The notes: generated by a model not told the origin, from the sequence alone. 64,000 nucleotides of DNA from Fictibacillus enclensis (GCF_001457035.1 NZ_KQ758617.1:1674001-1738000); one strand, 5' to 3'; shown: positions 37,320 to 47,247, numbered from the stretch's first letter. Program-made: numbers and translations.

Positions 37320-37991
37320 TTACAGCGGTCCGGAGATCCCCTGTTTACGAATCATGATAAAATGGGCTCCCATCAGCGCCAAAAGTGCAGCCGGCAGGAA
37401 GAAAACGTGAATGGCAAAGAAGCGTGTCAGCGTCTGTGCCCCGATAATTTCTCCTCCAGCAAGGAAGGTTTTTGCAATCGGTCCAATAACGGGAATTGTT
37501 TCAGCAATCTGGATCCCAACCTTCGTTGCGAATAGCGCTTTCATATCCCAAGGCAGCAAGTACCCTGTGAAACCAAGACCAAGCATAACGAAAAAGATCA
37601 ATACTCCTACCACCCAGTTCAATTCACGAGGCTTCTTATATGCTCCCTGGAAGAATACGCGTAAAGTATGTAAAAACATCATAACAATTACCAAGCTGGC
37701 TCCCCAGTGATGCATTCCCCTAACAATGACACCGAATGCCACTTGATTCTGCAGATAATACACAGATTCCCAGGCATTTACAATATCCGGAACATAGTAC
37801 ATGGTCAAGAACATTCCAGACAGTATTTGGATGACGGTAATGAAAAACGTCAATCCTCCAAAACAATAAACAAACGCGGAAAAATGATGGGCGGGATTCA
37901 CGTGCTCAGGCACTTCATGGTCAGCCACATCTCGCCAGAGCGGCGTAATATCCAAACGCTCGTCTACCCAGTCGTAAATCTTTTGCAGCAC
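37320..37991 (-). CDS. qcrB: Menaquinol:cytochrome c reductase, cytochrome b subunit
   Basis: The 223-residue cytochrome b6-type protein has four membrane helices with the haem-binding histidines (GMHHWGASL and HVFFLPAALLALMGAHF). Cys43 in FVYCFGG matches the residue that binds the extra covalent haem in b6-type proteins. The start is GTG at 37991, behind AAGGGGG and 4 nt after the qcrA stop. Confidence 0.95.
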   Translation of the reverse strand: MLQKIYDWVDERLDITPLWRDVADHEVPEHVNPAHHFSAFVYCFGGLTFFITVIQILSGMFLTMYYVPDIVNAWESVYYLQNQVAFGVIVRGMHHWGASLVIVMMFLHTLRVFFQGAYKKPRELNWVVGVLIFFVMLGLGFTGYLLPWDMKALFATKVGIQIAETIPVIGPIAKTFLAGGEIIGAQTLTRFFAIHVFFLPAALLALMGAHFIMIRKQGISGPL

Positions 37992-37994
37992 TGA

Positions 37995-38498
37995 TTACGC
38001 CCCCTTTCGTGGTTTTGCCTTTCCTAGATACAATTTTCCGTCTTTTACCTGGCTGTCGTACACATCGAGAGGCGCAAGAGGCGGTGTACCTTTAATATTC
38101 GTACCGTCCTTCTCATAACGGCCCCCGTGGCAAGGACAATAAAACTGGTTCGGATGGGCAGGATCAGTATTCCAGTCAATCGTGCAGCCCAAATGTTTAC
38201 AAACCGGTGAAAGCGCTATTAATTCACCTTTTCCGTTTTTGTAAACCCATGCTGATTGGGTCACCTCTGATTCATACCATCCGTCTTTCTGCTTGATTTT
38301 GAAGTTAAAACGCTTTGGTTCCTTGCCGATTTTGCTGACTTCAGTAACCGCTACCATATCCTGGCTCGCACCCTTTTCAAGAATGGGGTCGATGGCAAAA
38401 CGCACCATGGGCATCAGCATTCCTGCAGCCATGAATCCTCCAACTCCGGTTAATGTGTAGTTCAAAAACTGGCGCCTGGAGATATCTTCCTTAGACAT
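37995..38498 (-). CDS. qcrA: Menaquinol:cytochrome c reductase, Rieske iron-sulfur subunit
   Basis: The 167-residue Rieske protein has a twin-arginine-like start (ISRRQFLNYTLTG), one membrane helix and the 2Fe-2S motifs CKHLGC and CPCHGGRYEKDG. The ATG at 38498 is behind AAGGGGGG; the length equals what I recall for B. subtilis QcrA. It leads qcrABC behind a clear promoter. Confidence 0.95.
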   Translation of the reverse strand: MSKEDISRRQFLNYTLTGVGGFMAAGMLMPMVRFAIDPILEKGASQDMVAVTEVSKIGKEPKRFNFKIKQKDGWYESEVTQSAWVYKNGKGELIALSPVCKHLGCTIDWNTDPAHPNQFYCPCHGGRYEKDGTNIKGTPPLAPLDVYDSQVKDGKLYLGKAKPRKGA

Positions 38499-38572
38499 TT
38501 CGTTTCCCCCCCTTGCTGTAAATAACGTCCATCCGGACAATTGGTTTACACACATATTACTAGGACATTAAC

Positions 38573-38602
38573 ATGATAGCGTAAGTTGACTTTTACTGTC
38601 AA
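38573..38602 (-). promoter_or_regulatory. Promoter of qcrABC
   Basis: TTGACA (38597-38602) and TATCAT (38573-38578) have an 18-bp spacer on the minus strand. The -35 box is the left arm of a small dyad TTGAC-N7-GTCAA, which might bind a regulator. Confidence 0.65.
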
Positions 38603-38631
38603 TATGAACCTGAATCTCCAATGCTTGCTTT

Positions 38632-39093
38632 TTAGCTTTCCTGCCATTTATGCAAAATGACTTGAAACAGCTGTTTCACTTGCTCTTTGACAATTTCCTC
38701 CCGGTAATCTGCATCCATCGTCTCCATCGGAATGACAGGCATCCATAAGAGAGTTTCCCCAAGCTCCTGCTCTCGCTTTTTCCACCCAGGGTCACTCGTC
38801 AGAAAATAAACATGGCGGAGTCCTTCATCCTTGAGTTCCTTCACCCAGGAATGCAGGCGAAACATCAACGTTTCACTGTCTTCCTCCATCAAATACGTGA
38901 ACGGGGGCAAAAGAAACAGCCGTCCGTGAAGCTGGCGCTCAGTCTCCTCTCCGATCAGCGTCGCATAATCTGCCATGCTGGCGCTTGTCCTGATGGAAGC
39001 ACCGAACGACAGAGGAAGCAGCGGGATGATGGCAGTATCCACAAACTCTTTTGACTGCTGGTATACGGTAATATCTCCTGAACTCCATTTCAT
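38632..39093 (-). CDS. ypiF: YpiF family protein (DUF2487)
   Basis: The 153-residue soluble protein starts MKWSSGDITVYQQSKEFVDTA and contains PLLPLSFG and GRLFLLPPFTYLMEE, as in DUF2487. Its function is unknown. It lies between ypiB and qcrA, as in B. subtilis. AAGGAG lies 8 nt before the ATG. Confidence 0.8.
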   Translation of the reverse strand: MKWSSGDITVYQQSKEFVDTAIIPLLPLSFGASIRTSASMADYATLIGEETERQLHGRLFLLPPFTYLMEEDSETLMFRLHSWVKELKDEGLRHVYFLTSDPGWKKREQELGETLLWMPVIPMETMDADYREEIVKEQVKQLFQVILHKWQES

Positions 39094-39160
39094 CTGCGAA
39101 ACTCCTTTTTATGTATGTATTGTCGTTGTATTCATCATCGTATCAGAAAATAAAAAATAA

Positions 39161-39186
39161 AGCCCTCTTTTTTTGAAAGAGGGCTA
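39161..39186 (-). terminator. Terminator overlapping the ypiB stop
   Basis: AGCCCTCTTT and AAAGAGGGCT pair around TTTTG; a T-rich tract follows in the minus direction. Confidence 0.85.
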
Positions 39187-39720
39187 CAATTTTCTTAGTT
39201 CATCCGTAAGTTTTTGGAATGTAACTTCATCCTTTTGGTCCAGTGCCTGATCAATCTTCACCAGTATTTTTTGTCTTTTGAACTGGGAAACAGATTGATC
39301 CAATATTAGTTCGGCCCATAGTCCGTATTTGCGGTCCGTTACCATGTTGTCAGGCAGGTGCGGATTTTCCTCCAACACGGACGCGTACTCTGGCGTTAGT
39401 CTCGAGGAGTTGAAATTAAGTTCTATAAAAATATCCTCTTCCTGGTTAAGGCGAATGTCGTGGAATGATTTCTCAGCATCGGTCGTCAGCACGTTTTGTT
39501 TGTAAAAACGGAACGGAACCCCATCCGTACACTGAGCTGACATGATAATGGCTTTAGGGCAGTACTCGGCTTTTTCTACAAAGTGAACCTTTTCCATGAG
39601 CTGGTCGTCACTGACAAGGTAGTTTAACAACCAGACGCACTCACGTTTTTTTAATTGATAATGATTTAAAAACCATTTAATAAAATCCTTTTTTTCAAGG
39701 ACAGAAACGGTGCTGCTCAT
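39184..39720 (-). CDS. ypiB: YpiB family protein (UPF0302)
   Basis: The 178-residue protein begins [22 protein letters not shown] and carries [13 protein letters not shown], the strongest UPF0302 stretch, plus an acidic beta-rich middle. Its function is unknown. The ATG at 39720 lies 6 nt after a G-run, and the length fits the family (about 179). It precedes ypiF and qcrABC. Confidence 0.85.
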   Translation of the reverse strand: MSSTVSVLEKKDFIKWFLNHYQLKKRECVWLLNYLVSDDQLMEKVHFVEKAEYCPKAIIMSAQCTDGVPFRFYKQNVLTTDAEKSFHDIRLNQEEDIFIELNFNSSRLTPEYASVLEENPHLPDNMVTDRKYGLWAELILDQSVSQFKRQKILVKIDQALDQKDEVTFQKLTDELRKL

Positions 39721-39813
39721 TGTGATCCCCCCATCATTCCTAACCAAAGTATATTACTTTAGTATATTCTTGCCCTGCTCGATAAATCCTGCTTTCCGGA
39801 AAGAATAATTGAA

Positions 39814-41073
39814 TTAAAATTCCTCCAGCCTGCTGATGGTTTCTTCCAGATGATAAAGGTTTGGGTTTAATGACAAGGCATGCTTCAGGACTGTGGATGC
39901 CTTTTCAGGTTCTCCTTCTTCAATCAGAAACATTCCGTATTCTTCTAAAAAGACTTCATGGTTTTTAAAATTAGGATAAGCTGATTCATATTGTCCACGA
40001 GCGGCTTCAAATTCTTCTGCTTCCTTGTAGGCATAGGCGAGGTCCCATGCCATCTCAGGCGTCTCATCTCCCTGTTCCTTTACATGCGTTAGGAGCTCGA
40101 TGATATCATCAAACCGCTCTTCTTTCTTCAGCTGTGAAGACAGATGAAGAACGGCATCTGCATTGGAAGGGTTCAGCGCAATGACATCTCTTGCAAAGCG
40201 CTCACCTTCTTCCTGATTGCCCATTCGATACAAAAGCTTTGCTGCGCGGACTTTCAGGTCTTCATTGAATTCATCCTTGGCAATCCCCTCCCGGACAGCT
40301 TCCAATGCTTCGTCAAGCGCTCCTTCTTCCTCATAGGCAGAAGAAAGCAGGGGATAAAGGGTCGTAAAATCAGGATCAAGGTCTTTTAATTCTGTCAGGG
40401 CTGTAATTGCCGTTTTAAACTCACCTGTTTTAAAGGCCGTCAGGCCATAACCGAACAAACTGTGCAATTCTTTTTTAATCTCCAAGCCTTTTTTGTAGTA
40501 CTCAAGCGCTTCCTCAAACTTGCCTCCTCTGCTCAGCGATTCGGCAAGCCTTAAGTAAAGATCTCCTTCCGGAAGGGTGTTTGCAATCGGTTCGGCTTCT
40601 TTAAAGAAGGCAGCGGCTTTCAGGAAATCGCCCCGTTGTAAATAAAGTTCACCGAGCGCATATGCAAGAACTGGTTCCTCCGGATTGCTTTTTCTGGCTT
40701 TCAGCAGCTTTTGCTCTGCCACTTCATGCAGACCCTGCATGAAGTAAAGGTCAGCCTGCAAAAGAAGGGATTGGACATATGATTCATCATAGGCACTGAT
40801 TTGCCCCAGTATTTCAAGGGCTTCATCTTCTTTTTCCATTTCAATGAGGAGTTCAGCCGCAAAGATGGTAAGGTCGCCTTCTTCCGGATAGAGCGCTCTC
40901 AACTGGGTAACAATCTTTAACGCTTCATCAAGATGGCCCCAATTTTCATAAAGCCTGGCAATGTCATACAAGGTTTGATGATCGGCTTCTTTTCTTAAAA
41001 CTTCAACTAGCTGGATACCCTCCTGAACATGTCCCATTTCAACAAGGGTAATGGCTTCCTGTAACTTTTCCAC
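39814..41073 (-). CDS. ypiA: TPR-repeat protein YpiA
   Basis: The 419-residue protein is built of about ten tetratricopeptide helical pairs (for example EALEYYKKGLEIKKELHSLFGYG and EALEAVREGIAKDEFNEDLKVRAAKLLYRMG). It is acidic and lacks a signal peptide, so it is likely a cytosolic scaffold. I chose the GTG at 41073, 9 nt after AAGGAG; a TTG at 41079 is too close. In B. subtilis ypiA follows aroE; here hisC is its upstream neighbour. Confidence 0.85.
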   Translation of the reverse strand: MEKLQEAITLVEMGHVQEGIQLVEVLRKEADHQTLYDIARLYENWGHLDEALKIVTQLRALYPEEGDLTIFAAELLIEMEKEDEALEILGQISAYDESYVQSLLLQADLYFMQGLHEVAEQKLLKARKSNPEEPVLAYALGELYLQRGDFLKAAAFFKEAEPIANTLPEGDLYLRLAESLSRGGKFEEALEYYKKGLEIKKELHSLFGYGLTAFKTGEFKTAITALTELKDLDPDFTTLYPLLSSAYEEEGALDEALEAVREGIAKDEFNEDLKVRAAKLLYRMGNQEEGERFARDVIALNPSNADAVLHLSSQLKKEERFDDIIELLTHVKEQGDETPEMAWDLAYAYKEAEEFEAARGQYESAYPNFKNHEVFLEEYGMFLIEEGEPEKASTVLKHALSLNPNLYHLEETISRLEEF

Positions 41074-41215
41074 TGGCAAAAACTCCTTCTCTCACTACAA
41101 TTGTTCTATACGATTATTATACATGAGAGTAAGGGTGTACTTCAAAAGGTACGTTTGGCTAACCTTCTATAGACAGGCTATGAGGCCTCTTCCAAAGATA
41201 TGATTGCCTTCCAAT

Positions 41216-41289
41216 AAAAAAATCCCCGACGGTGAAAGCGCTGTCAGGGAAAGCAATAATATGGATAGGAGTGGAGAGAAACCATATTA
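41216..41289 (-). ncRNA. Candidate small RNA between hisC and ypiA
   Basis: Starting about 6 nt after an extended -10 promoter, the minus strand reads into a hairpin AATATGG/CCATATT (41258-41288) with a 17-nt C/U-rich loop UUUCUCUCCACUCCUAU. A short linker and a stem UCCCUGAC/GUCGGGGA with seven U form the terminator. The total is about 74 nt. There is no open frame. The loop is complementary to Shine-Dalgarno-type sequence (GGAGUGGAGAGA), as in antisense regulators of translation. Existence is inferred from sequence only. Confidence 0.6.
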
Positions 41290-41294
41290 GTTAT

Positions 41295-41322
41295 AGTATA
41301 GCAGGTACATAATAAAAATCAA
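41295..41322 (-). promoter_or_regulatory. Promoter of the candidate small RNA
   Basis: TTGATT (41317-41322), 16-bp spacer, then TGC-TATACT (-10 at 41295-41300) with the TG of an extended -10 box, on the minus strand. Confidence 0.65.
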
Positions 41323-41350
41323 CCGTATTTTTCGAAAATTTTGAATACAA

Positions 41351-41383
41351 CAAGAAAGAAGCCAAGCGATGGCTTCTTTCTTG
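41351..41383 (-). terminator. Terminator of the trp-hisC operon
   Basis: CAAGAAAGAAGCCA and TGGCTTCTTTCTTG form a perfect 14-bp stem with a 5-nt loop, just after the hisC stop. The T-run after it is weak. Confidence 0.75.
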
Positions 41384-41390
41384 TGATTTA

Positions 41391-42503
41391 TTATACGGTT
41401 TCCTTTTTTATGCCGGCTGCCGTCTCCAGATAAGTTTCCAAGTGGCTGATAATCTCCTTGTTCTGGATCTCATCGCCTACCGTGATCCGCAGGCTTGTTG
41501 GAAACCCGAGCGCTGCTCCCGAGCGGACAATATAGCCCCTTTCAAGCAAATGCTGAAACAGCTTATTGGCATCTTCATTAAAATCAATCAAAATAAAATT
41601 ACCCTGTGACGGATAATAGGACAGTCCATTCTTCTCGCAAAAGTCGTAATACTGCTTGAGTCCTTTTCTGTTCCTGTCCAGACATGATGCAAGGAAGTCC
41701 TGGTCTTTAATGGCTGCACGTGCAGCTGCCTGGGCAATTCTTGAAGTGTTGAACGGTTCTCTAGCCGGTTCAATGGCCCGAATAATGCGCTCGTCCGCAA
41801 TTCCATAGCCGATTCTTAGTGCTGCCAGACCATAGGCCTTTGAAAAAGTCCGCATGATTACAAGGTTAGGATATTGTGAGAGGTAAGGAATGGTTTCAGG
41901 ATAATCCTCCGCCACCACGTATTCATAATACGCTTCATCACTTACGACGAGAACATGCTCAGGCACCTCGGCCATAAAGGATTCAAAAGCTTTTTGGCTG
42001 ATATAGTGCCCTGTTGGATTGTTTGGAGAACAGAGCCAGACAATTCTCGTGTTTTCATTAATTGCTCCGAGCATGCCTTTAAGGTCATGCTCACCGTTAA
42101 TTAGCGGGACTTCACGGATTTCTGCCCCTTCGATTATTGCATTATGCTTATATTGTGGAAAGGTATGTTCCGCCATCACCGTATTGGTGCCTTCACGCAA
42201 ATAACTTCTTGAAAGAATCTGGACAACTTCGTCCGAACCGTTACCGAAAATGAGTTTTTCTTGTTTAACTCCCAAAAATTCAGAAAGCTCTTCTCTCAGT
42301 TCTGCGCTGTAGCCATCCGGATATAATCCAAGATGAGCGGTTTCTGCAATAATGGCATCACGTACTGACGGGGAGCTGCCATAAGGGTTTTCGTTTGACG
42401 CCAATTTTGTAATTTTAGTCAGACCGTATTCCCGTTTTACTTCTTCAATTGGTTTTCCCGGTTGATAGGGTGTTAAATTCTGCAGTTGTTTTTTCGCCTC
42501 CAC
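41391..42503 (-). CDS. hisC: Histidinol-phosphate / aromatic aminotransferase
   Basis: HisC is a PLP transaminase for histidinol phosphate; in B. subtilis the copy in the trp cluster also makes tyrosine and phenylalanine. The 370 residues show [42 protein letters not shown] and the PLP lysine in [15 protein letters not shown]. The start is GTG behind AAGGG. It follows trpA; the tyrA and aroE genes that follow it in B. subtilis are absent. Confidence 0.93.
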   Translation of the reverse strand: MEAKKQLQNLTPYQPGKPIEEVKREYGLTKITKLASNENPYGSSPSVRDAIIAETAHLGLYPDGYSAELREELSEFLGVKQEKLIFGNGSDEVVQILSRSYLREGTNTVMAEHTFPQYKHNAIIEGAEIREVPLINGEHDLKGMLGAINENTRIVWLCSPNNPTGHYISQKAFESFMAEVPEHVLVVSDEAYYEYVVAEDYPETIPYLSQYPNLVIMRTFSKAYGLAALRIGYGIADERIIRAIEPAREPFNTSRIAQAAARAAIKDQDFLASCLDRNRKGLKQYYDFCEKNGLSYYPSQGNFILIDFNEDANKLFQHLLERGYIVRSGAALGFPTSLRITVGDEIQNKEIISHLETYLETAAGIKKETV

Positions 42504-42521
42504 AAAGACCCTTCCTTTCTG

Positions 42522-43340
42522 TTAACTGTACACTTTCTTCACCGGGACCACTTTGGACAGAAAATCAGAAAACGCCGCAATGGCTTTTTCCTTTGTTTCC
42601 TCGTTCACAAGTTCAGGCCCCAGTTCTTCAATTTTTTTGACAATGGCACTTCCCATGATAAATCCATCGCATTTCCCTTCAAACTGCTGCATCTGTTCCC
42701 TGCTGGAAAGACCGAAGCCCACAAGTACCGGAACTTGGCTTGAAGCCTTGGCATTTTCCAGAAAACGGTTCAGGTCTTTGGCAAATGAAGTTCTTGTCCC
42801 TGTCACGCCAAGGGATGAAATACAGTACAAAAAGCCTTGGGCCGTTCGGCTGATCTCTCCCAGCCGCTCCTTGGATGTCGTAGGGGCAGCCAGGGAAATG
42901 AAGCTCAAGTCATGTTGCTGGCACGCCTCATGAAGCTCTTTGCTTTCTTCAAACGGCATATCCGGCACAAGAAGCCCGTCAATATCATGCTGTGCTGCCA
43001 ATTCAAAAAATTTCTGTTCTCCCAATTGTAACAAAAGATTGTAATAAGTAAAGATGATAACCGGTATCGTCAGTCCTTTCTCCCGCATAATGGAGACTAG
43101 CTGTATCGCCTTTTCGAGCGACATCCCGTTTTTAAGAGCACGCAGCGACGCACGCTGGATGACCGGTCCATCAGCGAGCGGATCGGAATAGGGAATCCCC
43201 AGTTCCAAGGCCGAAGCTCCTTCCTGCTGCAGGGCAAGAGCAAGGTCAACAGTCGCTTCTGGAGAAGGATCGCCAGCTGTAATAAAAGGTACAAAAAGTG
43301 GCGTCTTTTGCGTCTGAAACTCTTTCATCCTATTGGTCAT
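42522..43340 (-). CDS. trpA: Tryptophan synthase alpha subunit
   Basis: TrpA cleaves indole-3-glycerol phosphate to indole and glyceraldehyde 3-phosphate, and channels indole to TrpB. The 272 residues show [40 protein letters not shown] (catalytic Glu and Asp), [11 protein letters not shown] and VLVGFGLSS. The ATG at 43340 overlaps the trpB end by 11 bp, with AAGGAGG 9 nt upstream. Confidence 0.95.
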   Translation of the reverse strand: MTNRMKEFQTQKTPLFVPFITAGDPSPEATVDLALALQQEGASALELGIPYSDPLADGPVIQRASLRALKNGMSLEKAIQLVSIMREKGLTIPVIIFTYYNLLLQLGEQKFFELAAQHDIDGLLVPDMPFEESKELHEACQQHDLSFISLAAPTTSKERLGEISRTAQGFLYCISSLGVTGTRTSFAKDLNRFLENAKASSQVPVLVGFGLSSREQMQQFEGKCDGFIMGSAIVKKIEELGPELVNEETKEKAIAAFSDFLSKVVPVKKVYS

Positions 43341-44538
43341 GGGAATCTTCCTCCTTCTGCTGTTCAAACAGAGTATGAACATCCTTATCTCCGCGGCCGG
43401 AGAGGCATATAATCATATTTTCGTCAGGGCTCATGGTTCTTGCTTCTTTGATCGCCTGGGCAACAGCATGCGCACTCTCAAGTGCACAAAGAATCCCCTC
43501 TTCCAGGCAAAGAATGTTCAGTGCCTCGAGCGCTTCCTCGTCGGTAATACATTGATAATCCACCCGTTTAGTGAATTTTAAGTAGGCATGCTCAGGTCCC
43601 ACACCTGGATAATCGAGTCCCGCCGAGATGGAATAAGGCTCCTGGATCTGCCCTTCCTCTGATTGCAGAAGATACGTAAGTGAACCGTGGATAACGCCTT
43701 CTCTCCCGTTTGCCATTGTAGCTGCATGCAGCCCTGTCAGGATTCCCTTTCCTCCGGCTTCAACGCCTACAAGCTTTACATCCTCATTGACAAACCCGGC
43801 AAAAATGCCGATTGCATTGCTTCCTCCGCCCACACAGGCTACGATCTTATCGGGAAGCTTTCCGCCATGCATCTCCTTGTACTGGGCTTTCGCTTCAAAC
43901 CCGATCACACTTTGAAACTCTTTAACAATTTTCGGATAAGGGTGCGGACCAACAGCGGAACCAATCAAATAAAACGTATCTTCAACCGCTGACACCCACT
44001 GCCGGATGGCTTCATTTGTCGCATCCTTCAAGGTCCGTGTGCCGCTGGTTACAGGTATAACTTCTGCACCAAGAAGTTTCATTCGGAACACATTCAATTC
44101 CTGTCTCCGGATGTCTTCTTCTCCCATGTATACTTTGCATTCAAGGCCGTAGCGGGCCGCCGCAGTTGCCGCCGCCACACCATGCTGGCCCGCTCCTGTT
44201 TCTGCAATGATTTTCTTTTTCCCCATCCGTTTGGCGAGGAGTGCCTGTCCGATCGCATTGTTAATTTTATGTGCGCCGGTATGGTTCAGATCCTCTCTTT
44301 TCAGATAGATGCCTGCTCCGCCGAGTCGTTCGGTCAGCTTCCCTGCATAGGTTAATGGGGTGGGTCTTCCTGAATAATGTGTAAGCTCATGTTCAAGATC
44401 CTTTTTAAAATCTTCATCATTGATCGCTTCCAAAAATCCTCTTTCCAGTTCCTCAAGGGCAAACATAATCGTTTCAGGTACGAACTTCCCGCCAAACTGG
44501 CCATATCTACCCTTGCTGTCAGGATATACTGTTTTCAT
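43330..44538 (-). CDS. trpB: Tryptophan synthase beta subunit
   Basis: TrpB joins indole and serine with PLP. The 402 residues show [16 protein letters not shown], the PLP lysine in [28 protein letters not shown], and the phosphate-binding VGGGSNAIG. It overlaps trpF by 20 bp and trpA by 11 bp, typical of the tightly packed trp operon. Confidence 0.97.
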   Translation of the reverse strand: MKTVYPDSKGRYGQFGGKFVPETIMFALEELERGFLEAINDEDFKKDLEHELTHYSGRPTPLTYAGKLTERLGGAGIYLKREDLNHTGAHKINNAIGQALLAKRMGKKKIIAETGAGQHGVAAATAAARYGLECKVYMGEEDIRRQELNVFRMKLLGAEVIPVTSGTRTLKDATNEAIRQWVSAVEDTFYLIGSAVGPHPYPKIVKEFQSVIGFEAKAQYKEMHGGKLPDKIVACVGGGSNAIGIFAGFVNEDVKLVGVEAGGKGILTGLHAATMANGREGVIHGSLTYLLQSEEGQIQEPYSISAGLDYPGVGPEHAYLKFTKRVDYQCITDEEALEALNILCLEEGILCALESAHAVAQAIKEARTMSPDENMIICLSGRGDKDVHTLFEQQKEEDSHDQ

Positions 44539-45178
44539 TGATGATCATCCCTTCCAATTCTGTAATTGCCTCTTTGCTTTTCTTGCCGTCCATTTCAATT
44601 CCACTCGAGATATCAATTCCATGAGGCTGAAAGCTCAGCAGCCTGGTGATATTACTGGCTGAAATTCCTCCTGCAATGAAGCACGGCACTTCTTGCACCG
44701 AAGCAGCCTCAAGATAAAAGGGTACAGCTTCCCAGTCAAACGCCGTGCCTGTCCCTCCATATGCACCTGCCACTCTGGCATCGATAACATAACCGTCAGC
44801 AACGCCCGCGTATTCTGCCAGTGCCTTCCATCCTTCCTCTTCATGCCTGACCGCTTTCCAAATGGTTTTGCCAGTCTTCTTCTTTAACTGCTTCAGAAAC
44901 TGGGGTGTTTCGTCCCCGTGGCACTGAATCACGTCAAGAGGAAGTACATTAAGTGCCTGTTCAATCTCCTCAATGGATGAATTCACAAATACACCCACGA
45001 GCTTTTGAGGAACCGGTTGAAGTTCCTTTAACCAGCGTGAGACTTCTTCCGGCCTCACCTTTCGTTTGCTTTGCGCAAAAATAAATCCCGCATACCCTGC
45101 AGAAGAATTCATGACAAGCTCCAAATCTTCCCTGCTCCTGCATCCGCAATACTTTACCGCGATATTCTTATTCACCAT
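44519..45178 (-). CDS. trpF: Phosphoribosylanthranilate isomerase
   Basis: TrpF isomerises N-(5-phosphoribosyl)anthranilate by Amadori rearrangement. The 219 residues show [14 protein letters not shown] (the catalytic Cys region, usually KICG), [28 protein letters not shown] and GGTGTAFDW. The first residues are less conserved than usual. The start overlaps the trpC end by 11 bp; the ribosome site is weak, so coupling is likely. Confidence 0.92.
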   Translation of the reverse strand: MVNKNIAVKYCGCRSREDLELVMNSSAGYAGFIFAQSKRKVRPEEVSRWLKELQPVPQKLVGVFVNSSIEEIEQALNVLPLDVIQCHGDETPQFLKQLKKKTGKTIWKAVRHEEEGWKALAEYAGVADGYVIDARVAGAYGGTGTAFDWEAVPFYLEAASVQEVPCFIAGGISASNITRLLSFQPHGIDISSGIEMDGKKSKEAITELEGMIINENSIS

Positions 45179-45926
45179 ACAGCAGCTGAATTCCTTTTCC
45201 CGGAGAAGAAGCGCGCATCAAGGTTTCCCCCACTAAAATGGCATCGATGTTATGCTCACGCAAAAACGTTAGATCTTCTGCCGTTTTGATCCCGCTTTCG
45301 CTCACGGTCAGTATCCCGTCTGGAATATGGCGAGCGATGGCCTCGGTATGTGTTACATCCGTTTTGAAGGTTCTGAGGTCGCGATTATTGATTCCGATTA
45401 ATTTTGGGGTAAATACATTAAGGACCCCTTCCAGCTCTTCCACAGAGTGAACCTCTACCAGACAGTCCAGATTTTCTTCACGAGCATACTCATACAGTTC
45501 ATGAAGCTTTCCGGGGTCCATGGCTGCCGCGATTAATAAAATCGCATCAGCACCAATATGGGCACTCTCCCTGATCTGTACTTTATCAATGATAAAATCC
45601 TTTCTTAGCACAGGCAGCGAGACCATTTGCTTTACGGCCACAAGATCAGCTGCATGTCCGCGGAAGAAACGCTGATCCGTCAGAACGGAAATGGCTGCGG
45701 CTCCTCCCTGTTCATATGACGCTGCAATTTCAGACGGCACATAATGTTCCTTAATGACTCCTTTGGAAGGAGAGGCTTTTTTCACCTCGGCAATCAGGGC
45801 GGGTTTTCGGCTGGAATTGGCAATCGCTTCATATAGGGATACCTTTTTCTGGTTCGGCTGGCCCTCAAACTCGCGGTCAAGCTTTGTTATTTCTTCTTTT
45901 TTCACTTCAAGAATTTGTTGCAGCAT
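45168..45926 (-). CDS. trpC: Indole-3-glycerol phosphate synthase
   Basis: TrpC closes the indole ring from CdRP. The 252-residue TIM barrel shows ALIAEVKKASPSKGVI (catalytic Lys), SVLTDQRFFRG, LRKDFIIDKVQI (catalytic Lys), ILLIAAAMD, GINNRDLRTF and TVSESGI. AGGAGG lies 8 nt before the ATG. It overlaps the trpD end by 20 bp. Confidence 0.96.
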   Translation of the reverse strand: MLQQILEVKKEEITKLDREFEGQPNQKKVSLYEAIANSSRKPALIAEVKKASPSKGVIKEHYVPSEIAASYEQGGAAAISVLTDQRFFRGHAADLVAVKQMVSLPVLRKDFIIDKVQIRESAHIGADAILLIAAAMDPGKLHELYEYAREENLDCLVEVHSVEELEGVLNVFTPKLIGINNRDLRTFKTDVTHTEAIARHIPDGILTVSESGIKTAEDLTFLREHNIDAILVGETLMRASSPGKGIQLLYGE

Positions 45927-46947
45927 AGGGTACTCCTCCTGTCTGGTTTTGTATCATTTCAAGGTGCTCAAGGGCTTTGCCACTGGCAATAAGATCCTGG
46001 GCATAAGACACTCCCTCCCGGATACTATCCGATCTTCCGGTAAGGTATAGCGATGCCGCCGTATTGTAAACCACAATATTGCGTGCCGATTCAGGTGCAT
46101 TCCCCTTAAGGACTCCCTGGATTAGAGCGGCGCTTTCCTGGCTGGATGAAACGGTCACATCCTCCAGTTTACCGTACGTGAGCCCCACATCTTCCGGGGA
46201 AAGGGTAAATTCTGAAACCTGGCCATCCTTCACTTCAAAAAAGTGTGTCGGTGCAAAAATCGAGCACTCGTCCAGGCCGTCCTCCCCCGTTACAACCAAT
46301 GTTCTCTGATTCTTAAACTGTGAAATGGCGATCGCCATTTTTTCGGCCGTTTCCCGGTTAAACGCTCCGATCAGCTGATGTGTAGGATGTGCGGGATTTA
46401 CAAGTGGCCCAAGGATATTAAACACGGTTCGGAATGAAAGGCCTTTTCGCGTCTGGCTGGCATGGCGAAGTGCCGGATGATAATTCGGCGCAAAAAGAAA
46501 ACATAAAGAAAACTCATCCAGATTTCGATTAATTTCAGATACATCACTGCTCGATTGGATACCAAGCCTGCTCAATACATCTGCACTTCCGCTTTTGGAT
46601 GTAACGGCCGAATTTCCGTGTTTTGCGACTTTCACGCCGTCTGATGAAAGCATGAGCGCTGAAGCTGTGGAGATATTAAAAGTGGAAGCCCCGTCGCCAC
46701 CGGTTCCACACGTGTCAAGAAGCTGCGGAAAATCGACGTGCAAAGGTAAAGTGTGATCAAGAATCGCAGTGGAAAAACCGATGATCTCTGAAATCGTTTC
46801 TCCTCTGAGACGCAGTATGGTAAGCAAACTGGAAAGTTGAACTTCTGTTGCTTTCCCTTCCAATATTTCATTCATCATTTCGTAAGCTTCACTTTCTGAA
46901 TACGTTTCTCCCAGGATTCCTTTTTGAAGCAGTTCTTTTATCGCCAT
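45907..46947 (-). CDS. trpD: Anthranilate phosphoribosyltransferase
   Basis: TrpD joins anthranilate and PRPP. The 346 residues show DTCGTGGDGASTFNIST (PRPP loop), VAKHGNSAVTSKSGSADVL, PNYHPALRH and FNILGPLVNPA. AAGGAGG lies 6 nt before the ATG. It is the first gene after the TRAP leader; the trpE gene that precedes it in B. subtilis is not present, so anthranilate synthase must be encoded elsewhere or be missing. Confidence 0.96.
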   Translation of the reverse strand: MAIKELLQKGILGETYSESEAYEMMNEILEGKATEVQLSSLLTILRLRGETISEIIGFSTAILDHTLPLHVDFPQLLDTCGTGGDGASTFNISTASALMLSSDGVKVAKHGNSAVTSKSGSADVLSRLGIQSSSDVSEINRNLDEFSLCFLFAPNYHPALRHASQTRKGLSFRTVFNILGPLVNPAHPTHQLIGAFNRETAEKMAIAISQFKNQRTLVVTGEDGLDECSIFAPTHFFEVKDGQVSEFTLSPEDVGLTYGKLEDVTVSSSQESAALIQGVLKGNAPESARNIVVYNTAASLYLTGRSDSIREGVSYAQDLIASGKALEHLEMIQNQTGGVPYAATNS

Positions 46948-47084
46948 TGCTATTCCTCCTTAATGATTGTATAAGCATTAGGGTGCAAGGCGCGTTTCAT
47001 ACCGGGGTTAAATAAATTGGAAGACAAAACATGTGTTGATCCACCTCCATCAGGATGGAGAATGAATGAGGAAAAAAAGGGGAC

Positions 47085-47114
47085 AAAAAAACCCATGCAC
47101 GAAGAGGCATGGGT
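47085..47114 (-). terminator. Attenuator in the trp leader
   Basis: ACCCATGC pairs perfectly with GCATGGGT and a run of T follows in the minus direction. Upstream AGAGGGU can pair instead with ACCC and CCUCU of this stem, giving a candidate antiterminator that overlaps the last TRAP triplets. Bound TRAP would free the terminator. Confidence 0.85.
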
Positions 47115-47132
47115 GATATCTATGTAATAAAC

Positions 47133-47236
47133 CCTCTGCTCCGCTCCACTCATCATTCTCGGCTATTCTCATCTCTCTGCTAAACTCACTCTGGTTCTCT
47201 AAATTCATCTCTAAACTCTGATCAACTAAACTAAAT
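47133..47236 (-). promoter_or_regulatory. TRAP binding site: about 16 (G/U)AG triplets
   Basis: On the minus strand the leader is a run of UAG and GAG triplets, mostly 2 nt apart (for example UAGUUUAG and GUGGAGCGGAGCAGAGG). I count about 16 over 104 nt, with a few longer gaps. This is the target pattern of the 11-subunit TRAP protein, whose gene mtrB is at 53042. With tryptophan, TRAP would bind and allow termination before trpD. Confidence 0.88.
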
Positions 47237-47247
47237 CGTTAAAACAC

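Noticed and set aside
46950-47156. 68-codon minus-strand frame in the trp leader as a leader peptide or trpE remnant
   Set aside because: It spans the terminator stem, has no similarity to TrpE that I can see, and TRAP regulation needs no leader peptide.
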